Of a DNA stretch of 27,671 bases, positions 1 to 8,305 are shown piece by piece. Each line of letters starts with the position of its first letter. Position 1 is the stretch's first letter. The stretch is taken from assembly GCF_039812505.1 (NCBI RefSeq), contig NZ_JBDIAQ010000037.1:1-27671 (forward strand), read 5' to 3'. Below the pieces are notes generated by a model. It saw nothing but the letters and a program-made list of their open reading frames with translations. It did no database searches and was not told the origin of the DNA. The DNA is from Intrasporangium_A sp039812505 (GTDB lineage: Bacteria > Actinomycetota > Actinomycetes > Actinomycetales > Dermatophilaceae). A program made the translations under genes and the position numbers.

Positions 1-84
1 GTCAGCGACGGGGCAGGGCTCGCGGACCTGACGATGGCGCAGGCCGCCCGGGCCGCCCTCGTGTGGCTCGATCGCGGGCCGTGA
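1..84 (+). CDS. C-terminal end of an unidentified protein (partial)
   Basis: An open frame runs from the first base to a TGA at 82-84 and gives 27 residues ending WLDRGP. The start lies outside the window. The alanine-rich helix-like tail is too short to assign a family. The gene is convergent with the large glycosyltransferase gene that ends at 193, and a hairpin lies between them. Confidence 0.45.
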   Translation, partial: VSDGAGLADLTMAQAARAALVWLDRGP

Positions 85-125
85 CTGTCACGCCTGTGGA
101 GGTAGGTCTCAAGGTGGGTGGTTGG

Positions 126-143
126 TCAGGACTCGCGTCCTGA
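126..143. terminator. Hairpin between convergent genes, candidate bidirectional terminator
   Basis: TCAGGAC (126-132) and GTCCTGA (137-143) form a perfect 7-bp stem with a 4-base loop. It sits between the stop at 84 and the stop of the minus-strand gene at 193. There is no long U tract, as is common in high-GC actinobacteria. The terminator role is inferred from position and structure. Confidence 0.45.
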
Positions 144-192
144 GAAGACCTCTGCCCTATCTTGGCACCGGCGCGCCCACCTCGCGCGTCGA

Positions 193-2808
193 TCAGGGCG
201 CAGCGCCGATAGCCTCGTAGAACTCCTGGACCGCGCTCGCGTTGTACTCGGCCGGATCGAAGGCAGGGCTGGGGACCTCACCGCGGAGTGCATCGAGCAT
301 CCCCGCAGCCAGGGCCGTCGGGTCACGTTCCACGATGCGGCCGACCCCGTCGGGCAGAGCCCCACGGACGGACTCGAAGTTCGTGCTCACCACGGGTAGC
401 CCCAGGACCCGGGCTTCGAGAATGACCATCGGCTGGCCCTCGTAGTCGCTGGACAGGACGAAGACGTCGGACTGGGACATGATCGCGAACGGGTTTGGCT
501 GCTGGCCGGCGAAGGTCACACATTTCGAGATCCCGAGCTGCACGGCGATGCGCTCCAACTCCTTGAGCAAGGGCCCGTCGCCGACGAGGACGAGCCGAGT
601 TCGCGGTTCCTGTCGATGGAGTAGGGCGAATGCGCGAATCAGGCGTTCGTGGTTCTTCTCCGGCGACAGACGCCCCACGGTGACGAAGGTCGTGACCCCT
701 TCTCGCGGAGGCACGATCCGCGCGATGGTGAGCAGTCTGGCGACCTCGTCACCTACGGTCTCGAGGTCGTGGGTCAGCCGGCCGTGACCTTCGGTGGCTC
801 CTTTAGCCGTTGGCGATCCTGCTCCGAGCTGGAGCGCGCGGGCGAACGCCTTCACCGCGGCCGTCGTGTCGCGCACCTCGGGATCCCCGTGCGCCATCCG
901 CAGGACCCGCTCGAACTCGATGGTGTTGCGTGCGGACACGAACTTCTCGGACGGGGCGTACGCGGCGAGCTCGCGGGCATTGATGTCCCTCAGTGCGTCG
1001 GACACCGAGACCAAGTGGTCGTACCGGCGGTAGGACGCGAACACGGCCCCGAGATTTTTCTCGTGCGGGCGACGTCCGTCGACCAGACGCATCTGGTCGG
1101 CGTGCAGGTCGTTGTGCAGCCAGATCGAGTGTGACCGCGCGGCGGCCGTGCTGAGCAGGAACGACCAGAACGGGGAGTACCCGCTGAAGTCGATGACGTA
1201 GTCGAACGTGGTGTCGCCGAAGCACCGGTACCACTCGTCGCGCAGCAGCGACTCCATCGACGCGAGCTCATGAGGGGACAGCTGAGCGCTGTTCGTGAAG
1301 AGCGCTCGGCGCTGGGATCGGTGCCGCTTGCTGATTGCAAAGGTCCCGGTGCGTTCGAAGCGGCGGACCCTGACGTCGATCAGCTCCGCGTTCTGGCGCC
1401 GTTGACTGCCGCGCGGAGAGTTGTAGACCGCAGAGACATCGAAGCGATCGTGGTCGATCGAGGAAAGTATGTTCAATGCCGATGAGGTGATCCCGTTCGA
1501 GAGCATCCCGCCGGTGAAGACGAGTACCTTCTCCCGCCCGTCGACACTTGGAGCCACGATGCCTGGGCCCTCCGTGGCGCGGCGGGAGATGACGTCCAGC
1601 ACTCGTGTCGAGACGTTTCCGTCATCGTGCGAGGCGAACCGGTGGATGGCGTCCTCGTAGGTATCGGCGCTCACCAAGGCCGGCCATTGTCCTGCGCCGG
1701 CCGTAATGTCACGAACGAGTGCCGCAACCTGGGCACCAGCGGTCACTCGCGGTCCGGGGAGGTTGCCCGGCGACAGGTAGAGGCCGCGCTCGTCCTCGTA
1801 CTCGGCCTGGTCGGGGGTGAAGAAGACGATGGGGCGCCGGGTGGCGAGGAAGTCGAAGAAGATGCTCGAGTAGTCGGTGACGAGCACGTCGGTGACCCCC
1901 AGCACCGAGTTGGTGGGCATCTGGTTGGGAACGAGGATGGCTCGCAACGAGGGGTCCCGCCGGGCGAAGTCCGACACCTGCTGGTGAACCTTCAGCAGCA
2001 CCACCCAACCGGTCGGCAGCCCTTCCCGGATCTGGCGTACTCGATCGGACAGCAGGGCCGTGTCGTCGCTCGGCCGGTAGAAGGAGGAGCCGCGCCAGGT
2101 GGGCGCATAGAGGACGATCCTCTCCTCGAGGGCGAGACCTGCGGCTGCCAGCCGGCTGCGCACGTCGGTTCGCTCGAGGTCGTCCAGCACCTGTCGGTCG
2201 GTTCGAGGAAAGCCCAGCTCCAGGTAGCGGCCAGCGTAGATGTTCTTCAGGCGGTAGGCGTCCTCGTACATGCGTCTGGTCATGTACTCACCGCTCGAGA
2301 GGAGGTAGTCCGCTTGGAGGAAGTTGCGCAGGACGTTCCTGGATGCATGTGCGCCGTCGGGTTCCTCGAAGCCCATCCGCTTCAGTGGCGTGCCGTGCCA
2401 GGTGTTGAGGTACACCTGATCCGGCCGTTTGTTGAACTCGGGGGGGAAGGTCGCGTTGTTGATCAGCAACCCGGCCGTCGCCAGGACCTTGAAGTAGGCC
2501 GGCGACCGGTACTTGACGAAGCTGACACGGTGGTCGACGGCGAACTCCTGTTGAATGGCTGAGTGCCTGCGTGGGCGCCGCAGCACCCACACGAGACGTT
2601 TCCGGGAGTACTCCGGATCGGCAACCATCGCCCGGAACAGCGCCTCAGGGTTGCAGAGCGCACCGCTGCCGCTGAAGGACTCGAAGAGCACCAGATCCGG
2701 GTCCACCGGAAGGTCGTGGACGTACGCGCGCCACTCGATGGGGAGCGTCTTGCCGACCTTGCGGAACAGGCGTTTGACTCCTCTGACTTGACTTCGCCAA
2801 GGTCGCAT
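193..2808 (-). CDS. Two-domain CDP-glycerol glycerophosphotransferase / GT4 glycosyltransferase
   Basis: This 871-residue protein has two transferase halves. Residues about 30-400 resemble the CDP-glycerol glycerophosphotransferase (TagF/TagB) family, with NTWHGTPLKRMG near 135-146 and VTDYSSIFFDF further on. Residues about 425-870 look like a GT4 glycosyltransferase: VTVGRLSPEKNHERLIRAF, LVGDGP, and an SDYEGQPMVILEA motif where GT4 enzymes bind the sugar nucleotide. A likely role is adding polyol phosphate and a sugar to a teichoic-acid-like polymer on the cytoplasmic face of the membrane. The ATG at 2808 has GAGGAG 11 bases upstream; another ATG at 2819 is in a different frame. The gene is divergent from a TagD-like gene, which would supply CDP-glycerol. 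The exact substrate is not known. Confidence 0.85.
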   Translation of the reverse strand: MRPWRSQVRGVKRLFRKVGKTLPIEWRAYVHDLPVDPDLVLFESFSGSGALCNPEALFRAMVADPEYSRKRLVWVLRRPRRHSAIQQEFAVDHRVSFVKYRSPAYFKVLATAGLLINNATFPPEFNKRPDQVYLNTWHGTPLKRMGFEEPDGAHASRNVLRNFLQADYLLSSGEYMTRRMYEDAYRLKNIYAGRYLELGFPRTDRQVLDDLERTDVRSRLAAAGLALEERIVLYAPTWRGSSFYRPSDDTALLSDRVRQIREGLPTGWVVLLKVHQQVSDFARRDPSLRAILVPNQMPTNSVLGVTDVLVTDYSSIFFDFLATRRPIVFFTPDQAEYEDERGLYLSPGNLPGPRVTAGAQVAALVRDITAGAGQWPALVSADTYEDAIHRFASHDDGNVSTRVLDVISRRATEGPGIVAPSVDGREKVLVFTGGMLSNGITSSALNILSSIDHDRFDVSAVYNSPRGSQRRQNAELIDVRVRRFERTGTFAISKRHRSQRRALFTNSAQLSPHELASMESLLRDEWYRCFGDTTFDYVIDFSGYSPFWSFLLSTAAARSHSIWLHNDLHADQMRLVDGRRPHEKNLGAVFASYRRYDHLVSVSDALRDINARELAAYAPSEKFVSARNTIEFERVLRMAHGDPEVRDTTAAVKAFARALQLGAGSPTAKGATEGHGRLTHDLETVGDEVARLLTIARIVPPREGVTTFVTVGRLSPEKNHERLIRAFALLHRQEPRTRLVLVGDGPLLKELERIAVQLGISKCVTFAGQQPNPFAIMSQSDVFVLSSDYEGQPMVILEARVLGLPVVSTNFESVRGALPDGVGRIVERDPTALAAGMLDALRGEVPSPAFDPAEYNASAVQEFYEAIGAAP

Positions 2809-2937
2809 GTGCGGACCATCTCCTCAGTGTCAGCCGCTGACGAGCGAGCCTAACGGTAACCACCGGCCTCGGAAGGTAGGCTCGGTGCGCGGCGCGGACA
2901 TCCACCGCGCCCCAGCCGATTCGCAGGGGAGCCGGGC
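2809..2937. promoter_or_regulatory. Divergent promoter region between the transferase gene and tagD
   Basis: The 129-bp gap separates two divergent starts and must hold both promoters. Candidate -10 hexamers of the TANNNT type are TAGGCT on the plus strand (2877-2882) and the same hexamer on the minus strand (rc of 2847-2852). Matching -35 boxes are weak. CAGGGGAG at 2924-2931 is a good ribosome binding site for the plus-strand TTG start. Confidence 0.3.
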
Positions 2938-3339
2938 TTGAGCGAACGCACCGTAATCACGTTTGGCACGTTCGACGTGTTCCACGTCGGTCATGTCCGG
3001 ATGCTCCAGCGGGCCGCGCAGCACGGTGACCGGCTCGTCGTGGGTGTCTCCGCTGACGCCCTCAACATCGAGAAGAAGGGGCGACCGCCCGTCTTCACGG
3101 AGGACGAGCGGATGGAGATCGTCGCCAGCCTCAGGTGTGTCGACGAGGTCTTCCTCGAGGAGTCGCTCGAGAGGAAGCGCGACTACATCCTCGAGCACGA
3201 GGGGAGCGTGCTCGTCATGGGCGACGACTGGGCGGGCAGGTTCGACTGGGTCAGCGACGTGTGCGAGGTGATCTACCTGCCGCGCACGCCATCGGTCTCC
3301 ACCACGGGACTCATCGAGCACATCTCCAGCCTCGGCTGA
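2938..3339 (+). CDS. tagD: Glycerol-3-phosphate cytidylyltransferase
   Basis: This 133-residue protein belongs to the cytidylyltransferase (TagD/GCT) family, which joins CTP and glycerol 3-phosphate to give CDP-glycerol and pyrophosphate. The N-terminal nucleotide-binding signature GTFDVFHVGH (residues 10-19) has the HxGH motif. The C-terminal RTPSVSTT (116-123) matches the family RTEGISTT loop. The length is typical. The TTG start at 2938 is chosen because the GTFD motif begins at residue 10 and a CAGGGGAG site lies upstream. Its divergent neighbour is a CDP-glycerol-using transferase, so the two probably act in one teichoic-acid-like pathway. A cytidylyltransferase for another polyol phosphate is possible. 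Confidence 0.88.
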   Translation: MSERTVITFGTFDVFHVGHVRMLQRAAQHGDRLVVGVSADALNIEKKGRPPVFTEDERMEIVASLRCVDEVFLEESLERKRDYILEHEGSVLVMGDDWAGRFDWVSDVCEVIYLPRTPSVSTTGLIEHISSLG

Positions 3340-3383
3340 GGGCGAACCGCGACCACTCACCCTGAGCGGAGCTGTCCGTAGAC

Positions 3384-3415
3384 ACAGAGCAAGCGCAAGA
3401 CAGAGCAGGCGCAAG
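3384..3415. repeat. Tandem duplication of a 16-bp unit
   Basis: ACAGAGCAAGCGCAAG (3384-3399) is followed directly by ACAGAGCAGGCGCAAG (3400-3415), with one mismatch. It lies in the 83-bp gap between the convergent tagD and CoA-transferase genes. No terminator hairpin is obvious here. It is probably a replication-slippage duplication. Confidence 0.6.
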
Positions 3416-3422
3416 GTCGGGA

Positions 3423-4064
3423 CTACTGGGTCAGCTCGACCCTGAGCTCGGGCTCGGTCTTGGCGCGGACCTCGTCCTCGGTGACGCCCGGCGCGAGCTC
3501 ACGCAGCACGAGACCGTCCGGGGTGACGTCGATGACCGCCAGGTCGGTGATGATCCGCTGCACGACTCCCTTGCCGGTGTACGGCAGCGAGCAGTCCTTT
3601 ACGATCTTGTACGAGCCGTCCTTGGCGGTGTGCTCCATGAGGACGATGACCTTCTTGGCGCCGTGCACCAGGTCCATGGCTCCGCCCATCCCCTTGACCA
3701 TCTTGCCGGGGATCATCCAGTTCGCGATGTCGCCCGCCTGCGAGACCTGCATCGCCCCGAGGATCGCGGCGTCCACCTTGCCGCCACGGATCATCCCGAA
3801 CGAGGTCGCGGAGTCGAAGAACGCCGCACCGCTGCGCAGGGTCACGGTCTCCTTGCCGGCGTTGATGAGGTCTGGGTCCTCCTCACCGTCGTAGGGGTAG
3901 GCGCCCACACCGAGGATGCCGTTCTCGGACTGCAGGACGATCTCGACGTCGTCGGGCACGAAGTTCGGCACGAGTGTCGGCAGTCCGATGCCGAGGTTGA
4001 CGTACATCCCGTCGGCCAGCTCCCGGGCGGCTCGGGCGGCCATCTGCTCACGGGTCAAGGCCAT
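3423..4064 (-). CDS. scoB: 3-oxoacid CoA-transferase, subunit B
   Basis: This 213-residue protein matches the beta subunit of succinyl-CoA:3-ketoacid (acetoacetate) CoA-transferases. These enzymes move CoA from succinyl-CoA to a 3-oxo acid in ketone-body or short-chain acid catabolism. It has the early NLGIGLPTLVPNF segment and the SENGILG motif, whose glutamate (E47) is the residue that forms the enzyme-CoA thioester in this family. The start ATG at 4064 lies 3 bases after the stop of subunit A, with AGGAGGG inside the end of that gene, so translation is probably coupled. The precise acid substrate (acetoacetate, 3-oxoadipate or another) cannot be told from sequence. Confidence 0.88.
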   Translation of the reverse strand: MALTREQMAARAARELADGMYVNLGIGLPTLVPNFVPDDVEIVLQSENGILGVGAYPYDGEEDPDLINAGKETVTLRSGAAFFDSATSFGMIRGGKVDAAILGAMQVSQAGDIANWMIPGKMVKGMGGAMDLVHGAKKVIVLMEHTAKDGSYKIVKDCSLPYTGKGVVQRIITDLAVIDVTPDGLVLRELAPGVTEDEVRAKTEPELRVELTQ

Positions 4065-4067
4065 CGG

Positions 4068-4865
4068 TCAGCCCTCCTGGCTCTGCGCCGACTCAGGGCG
4101 CGGGCGCACCGTGCGCCGTTCGATGTGCTTGGTCGCCGCCTGCTGCGGTGTCAGCGGCAGCACCCGCTGGACGAAGATGCCGGGCAGGTGGACCGAGTCC
4201 GGGTCGAGCTCGCCCGGCTCGACGAGCTGCTCCACCTCGGCGATGGTGAACTTGCCGGCCATCGCGCAGAGCGGGTTGAAGTTGCGGGCGGACTGGTTGA
4301 AGACCAGGTTGCCGTGCCGGTCGCCCTTGGCGGCCCGGACCAGGCCGAAGTCCGGACGCAGGGCCTTCTCGAGCACGAACGTCTTCAGCTGGCCGTCGAC
4401 CTCGAACTCCTGGGTCTGCTTGGCAGGGGAGGCGACCGCGACGCCGCCGGACCCGTCATACCGCCACGGCAGGCCGCCCTCGGCCACCTGGGTGCCCACC
4501 CCCGTTCGGGTGAAGAACGCCGCGATGCCGGACCCGCCGGCCCGGAGCCGCTCCGCGAGCGTGCCCTGGGGCGTCAGCTCGAGCTCGAGCTCGCCGTGCA
4601 GGTACTGCCGCTCGAACTCCTTGTTCTCACCGACATAGCTGGCGACCATCCGGGCGATCCGTCGGTCCTTCAGCAGGACCCCCAGCCCCCAGTCGTCGAC
4701 GCCGCAGTTGTTGGAGATCGCCTCGAGCCCGTCGATACCGGCGTCGTGGATGGCCTGGATCAGCACGCTCGGGATACCGCACAGCCCGAACCCGCCGACC
4801 GCCATCGACGCCCCGTTGGTGATGCCCGCGATGGCCTCGCCGGCAGAGGTGACGACTTTGTCCAT
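4068..4865 (-). CDS. scoA: 3-oxoacid CoA-transferase, subunit A
   Basis: This 265-residue alpha subunit shows the family glycine-rich motif VGGFGLCGIP near residues 23-32, which takes part in CoA binding, and the ISNNCGVDDWGLG segment. It pairs with subunit B immediately downstream. The C-terminal 20-30 residues (charged, RRTVRPRPESAQSQEG) extend past the usual fold. The ATG at 4865 lies 65 bp downstream of the methyltransferase stop on the same strand, so read-through from the envelope operon is possible but a separate promoter could fit in the gap. Confidence 0.87.
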   Translation of the reverse strand: MDKVVTSAGEAIAGITNGASMAVGGFGLCGIPSVLIQAIHDAGIDGLEAISNNCGVDDWGLGVLLKDRRIARMVASYVGENKEFERQYLHGELELELTPQGTLAERLRAGGSGIAAFFTRTGVGTQVAEGGLPWRYDGSGGVAVASPAKQTQEFEVDGQLKTFVLEKALRPDFGLVRAAKGDRHGNLVFNQSARNFNPLCAMAGKFTIAEVEQLVEPGELDPDSVHLPGIFVQRVLPLTPQQAATKHIERRTVRPRPESAQSQEG

Positions 4866-4930
4866 GGACCCAGACCCTACCCCCGGCCGTCCGTCACGGC
4901 GTTGGCCCTGGTGTTGCCCACCGGTCCCGG

Positions 4931-5812
4931 CTACCCGTGCGGCTTGACCGCGATCCGCCCCGCCGAGATCCGCACCAGGAACAGGCGTTCACCGGTGACG
5001 TCGAGGAAGTCGTCGATGGCCTTGCGCGCGCCGTCCCAGTAGCCGTAGTCATCGAGGATGATCACCCCGCCGGGGACCAGCCGTGGGTAGAGGTGGTCGA
5101 GCTCGTGCGCGGTCGAGGCGAACCAGTCGGTGTCGAGGCGCAGCAACGCGATTCGCTCGGGGACCGTCCCGGGTATCGTGTCCTCGACCTTGCCCTGGAC
5201 GTAGTGGACGGGCCCCGGGTAGCCGATCGAGTCCATGCCCTCGCGCACGTCGTCCAGCGAGGCGCGGGCCAGCAGCAGGCTGTCCTCGGCCGCCACCTGC
5301 ATCAGGTCGGTCGCCGCGCGCCCGTCACGGCGCCTGGTGTCCTCCTCGGTGGCCGCGCTCATCCCCTCGAAGGTGTCGTACAGGTACAACGCCCGTCCGG
5401 TGTCGTCGAGATCCATCAGGGTCAGGGCTGCCGCCATCATCGACCCGCCGCGCCAGACCCCGCACTCCACGACGTCACCCTCGATGCCGTAGCGATGCAG
5501 GTAGCGCAATCCGTCGATCAGGCCCAGCACCTTGACCTGGCTCGTCATGGTGCGTCCCGAGATGCGTCCTATGACCGACTGGGCGAAGTCGTCCACGTCG
5601 AACCCTCCCGACTGACCACCCTTGGGCAGTGGCTTGGGGGCGGGTGGGGTGCTCGGCACGGTGGCCGCCGGTGGTGCCGGTGCGGGTGGCTGGGGCGTGC
5701 CGGCCGGACCCTCCGGTGCTCGCCCCGGCCTGTGCGCCCGGTGCCGCGTGATCTGGTACCCCAGCGGAGCCAGGGCTCGGTTGATGGCGCGCTTGAGCCG
5801 GATGGTCTGCAT
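4931..5812 (-). CDS. TylF/MycF-family SAM-dependent methyltransferase
   Basis: This 293-residue protein matches the TylF (macrocin O-methyltransferase) family, which methylates sugar hydroxyls using S-adenosylmethionine. The SAM-binding motif is DVVECGVWRGGS (113-124). LRLDTDWFAST and the acidic DDYGYWDGARKAIDDF near the C-terminus match the metal and substrate region of the family. Residues about 25-70 are an alanine/proline-rich extension, probably a disordered linker. The ATG at 5812 directly follows the stop of the upstream gene and has AGGAGG 5 bases before it, so the pair is coupled. With GT2, LCP and transferase genes around, it may methylate a cell-surface glycan; this is inference. 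Confidence 0.82.
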   Translation of the reverse strand: MQTIRLKRAINRALAPLGYQITRHRAHRPGRAPEGPAGTPQPPAPAPPAATVPSTPPAPKPLPKGGQSGGFDVDDFAQSVIGRISGRTMTSQVKVLGLIDGLRYLHRYGIEGDVVECGVWRGGSMMAAALTLMDLDDTGRALYLYDTFEGMSAATEEDTRRRDGRAATDLMQVAAEDSLLLARASLDDVREGMDSIGYPGPVHYVQGKVEDTIPGTVPERIALLRLDTDWFASTAHELDHLYPRLVPGGVIILDDYGYWDGARKAIDDFLDVTGERLFLVRISAGRIAVKPHG

Positions 5813-6526
5813 TCATGCCTCCTGCAGCTCCAGCGTCACCGCCTCGGAGCGTCGACGGGCTTCGTCGGTACGCGAGCCTCTCGACAGGACGACCGACCCG
5901 TCAAGGGCCCACACCGCGAGGATGTCGAGCAGCACTCCGGTCAGTTGCCCGGACACGGCCGCTCGTGCCCTGTCCGGCCAGTCGTCGTGACCGGTGACCA
6001 GCTCCGCGTAGGCCCGCTCCTGCTGACCCCCCAGGGCGCGGTCGCCCGGCTCCGGGTCGGCCAGCGGGGAGAAGCGGTCGCCGTGCGTCGACAGGTCACG
6101 GGCCTCGTCGACCGCCCCAGGGGCCAGCCCGGCGTCGGGGTGGCTCCGGGCCAGGGCGGGCAGGCTCACGAGGACCACGTCGCCGGGGTGGGCCGCCGCG
6201 TGCCCCGGGTCGGCGGTGACCAGGACGTCCGCGTCGAGCGACTCGGGCCCGGTCACGACCGTGGCGCCGACCGACCATGCCGCCAGGGCCCAGTAGCACG
6301 CCCGCCAGTGGGTCGGCAGGTCGAGCCCGACCGTCGTGCCGGGCTCGGCGCCCGCGTCGTCCTGCAGGAGGTTGGCCGCCTTGGCGACCCAGTTGGCCAG
6401 CACGTGGGCCGACAGCTCGATGCGCTCGCCCTGCGTCGGGCCGGGCTCGTCGTCGTACCACGTCAGCCGGGGACGCCCCGGGTCGGCGGCCTGCATCCGG
6501 GCGAGGATCTCGGTGGGGGTGAGCAC
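5813..6526 (-). CDS. TIGR03089 family protein (reduced acyl-AMP-ligase-like)
   Basis: This 237-residue protein resembles the actinobacterial TIGR03089 family, which looks like an N-terminal fragment of an AMP-binding acyl-CoA synthetase. Visible segments are LTWYDD, ELSAHVLANWVAKAANLL and the GTTVGLDLPTHWRACYWALAAWSVGATVV stretch that matches the start of the AMP-binding fold. The usual adenylation motif (TSGTTGxPK) and the C-terminal lid are absent, so ligase activity is unlikely. The start is GTG at 6526; the binding site before it is weak. It lies between the LCP gene (28-base gap) and the methyltransferase (no gap), so it is part of the same operon. Its function is unknown. Confidence 0.75.
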   Translation of the reverse strand: MLTPTEILARMQAADPGRPRLTWYDDEPGPTQGERIELSAHVLANWVAKAANLLQDDAGAEPGTTVGLDLPTHWRACYWALAAWSVGATVVTGPESLDADVLVTADPGHAAAHPGDVVLVSLPALARSHPDAGLAPGAVDEARDLSTHGDRFSPLADPEPGDRALGGQQERAYAELVTGHDDWPDRARAAVSGQLTGVLLDILAVWALDGSVVLSRGSRTDEARRRSEAVTLELQEA

Positions 6527-6554
6527 GGCCCGAGCCTACGTCGAGCGCCGGGTG

Positions 6555-7847
6555 TCAGTCCTTGACGGTGGTCCCCGGCGGGGGTGCGGTCAGCGGCTCG
6601 TCGTTCTTCAGCGCGCGGAACAGCGCCTTGGCCCGGTCGGTGTCCCACTTGACCGCTACCCCGGCATTGGAGGTCGGGTAGGCCATGCTCTCGATCGGCA
6701 CGCTCAGGGACAGGCCCTCGTCGTTGCTGACGCTGCGCATCGCCCGCAGGATCCGGACCGCGTCCATCAGGCTCGTGCCCTCGCCGACGGCGAGCCCACC
6801 GGCGACGGCATCGGCGAACCCCTTGTAACGCCACGGGACCAGCACGGTGGCCGGAGTCGCGGCCTGCTTCATCAGGGCGCCGAGGAACTGTCGCTGCCGG
6901 GCCGCACGCCCGATGTCCCCCAGGGGGTCCTCGTAGCGGCTGCGTACGTAGCCGAGGGCGTCCTTGCCGTCGAGCGTCTGGCAGCCCTTCTTGAGGTCGA
7001 TCCCGGCCTTCTTGTCCGTCATGTTGCGCGGCACGCAGATGTCGACGCCGCCGAGCGAGTCGACGACCGCGGCGAAGCCGCCGAGCCCGATCTCGAGGTA
7101 GCCGTCGACGTGGATCCCGGTCACCTGCTCGACCGTCCGGGTCAGCAGCTTCGGCCCACCGAGCGAGAACGACGCGTTGATCTTGTTGCTGCCGTAGCCG
7201 GGGATCGGCACGTAGGAGTCGCGCGGGATCGAGACCATGACCGGCTTGCCGCCGCTCTCGGAGACGTGCACCAGCATGATGGTGTCGGTGCGCTGGCCCT
7301 CGGCGTTGCCGGTCGCGTACTCCTTGCGCTGTGCCTTCGTCAGCCCCGCGCGGCTGTCCGAACCGACCAGCAGGTAGTTGTGGCCCGACGTGTCCGCCGG
7401 CCGGGCCCCGGCCGGGATGTTGTCGACCCGGGCCACGCTGTTCCACGCGTTGACCGGCACCCAGACCATGAAGGCCAGCCAGGCCACGACGACGAGTACG
7501 ACGGTGAGCAGGACGACCCGTCCCTTGCGGATCCGGGTACGTGGGGGCCCGTCCACCGCTGGGGAGGTATGCCGCTCACCCGGGGCCGGCGCGGCAGCGG
7601 CCGGACGCCTAGGCTGGGACTGTTTTCGCCGCGTGTCGACGACGTAGACCTCGTCGTCCGGGTCGCCGCCCGACGCCTTGTGCGGCGACCGTTCGTCGGG
7701 GGTCGGCCGGTCGGGTGGGGGCGCGGGCCGGCGCGATCGGGACCGCCGGGTGTCGACGACGTACACGCCCTCGTCCGTGACTCCTGCATCGACCTCTGCG
7801 TCGTCCGCGTGGCCGCGCTCGGGGCGTCGGGGCGGGTCGCTCGGCAT
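6555..7847 (-). CDS. LCP (LytR-CpsA-Psr) family cell-wall glycopolymer ligase
   Basis: This 430-residue protein belongs to the LCP family, which moves lipid-linked glycopolymers onto peptidoglycan. It has a cytoplasmic N-terminus of about 110 residues, one membrane helix (about 111-131), then an extracellular LCP domain with RTDTIMLVHV, VSIPRDSYVPIPGYG, KINASFSLGG and YVRSRYEDPLGDIGRAARQ. The conserved arginines and aspartate of the active site are present. The N-terminus holds two copies of VYVVDTRR (28-35 and 67-74). The ATG at 7847 is chosen because it overlaps the upstream stop as TGATG; a longer frame to 8252 would overlap the DUF2304 gene and has no LCP-like content. Confidence 0.88.
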   Translation of the reverse strand: MPSDPPRRPERGHADDAEVDAGVTDEGVYVVDTRRSRSRRPAPPPDRPTPDERSPHKASGGDPDDEVYVVDTRRKQSQPRRPAAAAPAPGERHTSPAVDGPPRTRIRKGRVVLLTVVLVVVAWLAFMVWVPVNAWNSVARVDNIPAGARPADTSGHNYLLVGSDSRAGLTKAQRKEYATGNAEGQRTDTIMLVHVSESGGKPVMVSIPRDSYVPIPGYGSNKINASFSLGGPKLLTRTVEQVTGIHVDGYLEIGLGGFAAVVDSLGGVDICVPRNMTDKKAGIDLKKGCQTLDGKDALGYVRSRYEDPLGDIGRAARQRQFLGALMKQAATPATVLVPWRYKGFADAVAGGLAVGEGTSLMDAVRILRAMRSVSNDEGLSLSVPIESMAYPTSNAGVAVKWDTDRAKALFRALKNDEPLTAPPPGTTVKD

Positions 7848-8305
7848 CAGGAGATCTCCGGGTCGGGGGCGGGGCTCGGCGGGTCGAGGGTATCGGTCGG
7901 CGCGGGCGTCCCCCCGTCGCCACGCCCACCGACATCTTGCGCATTCTGGGCCTTCTCGCCCTGCGCCCGGTCCGGCCTCGCCGCCTCGTCGAGGGCCAGG
8001 CGCCGGGCCAGCCGGGTGTAGCGGGTCTCCATGTCGCGGAAGCGGCGGAAGGTCGTCACCACGAAGCCGAAGAACGCGACGACGAGCCCGTAGAGCACCA
8101 GGTCGGCGCCACGACCGATGCCGACGAGGTGGGCGAGCCGGGTCCACACGGTGGGATCGAGGATCGACCACACCGCGAACGCGGCGAACAGGAGCAGGCC
8201 CAGTCTGCGCAGCGCCTGCGCCTTCTGGCCGTAGGAGATCAGCAGCCGCCACGCGATGGCGAGGGTCACGACGATCAGCAGGAGCTGGATACCGAGCTGC
8301 TTCAT
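7847..8305 (-). CDS. DUF2304 family membrane protein
   Basis: This 152-residue protein has about three membrane helices in the first 90 residues (LGIQLLLIVVTLAIAW; LLLFAAFAVWSIL; LVLYGLVVAFFGFVVTT), then an amphipathic RFRDMETRYTRLARRLAL segment and a disordered proline/aspartate tail. This is the layout of DUF2304 proteins, which usually sit next to DPM1-like GT2 enzymes. The ATG at 8305 overlaps the GT2 stop as ATGA, so the pair is coupled. It probably forms a membrane partner of that glycosyltransferase. Its own activity is unknown. A longer open frame up to 8575 is a shadow of the GT2 gene. Confidence 0.8.
   Translation of the reverse strand: MKQLGIQLLLIVVTLAIAWRLLISYGQKAQALRRLGLLLFAAFAVWSILDPTVWTRLAHLVGIGRGADLVLYGLVVAFFGFVVTTFRRFRDMETRYTRLARRLALDEAARPDRAQGEKAQNAQDVGGRGDGGTPAPTDTLDPPSPAPDPEIS

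Noticed and set aside
4937..8021. Long plus-strand frames (542 and 561 codons) opposite the methyltransferase, TIGR03089 and LCP genes
   Set aside because: They are arginine/glycine-rich shadows, and the minus-strand proteins have clear family motifs and coupled starts.
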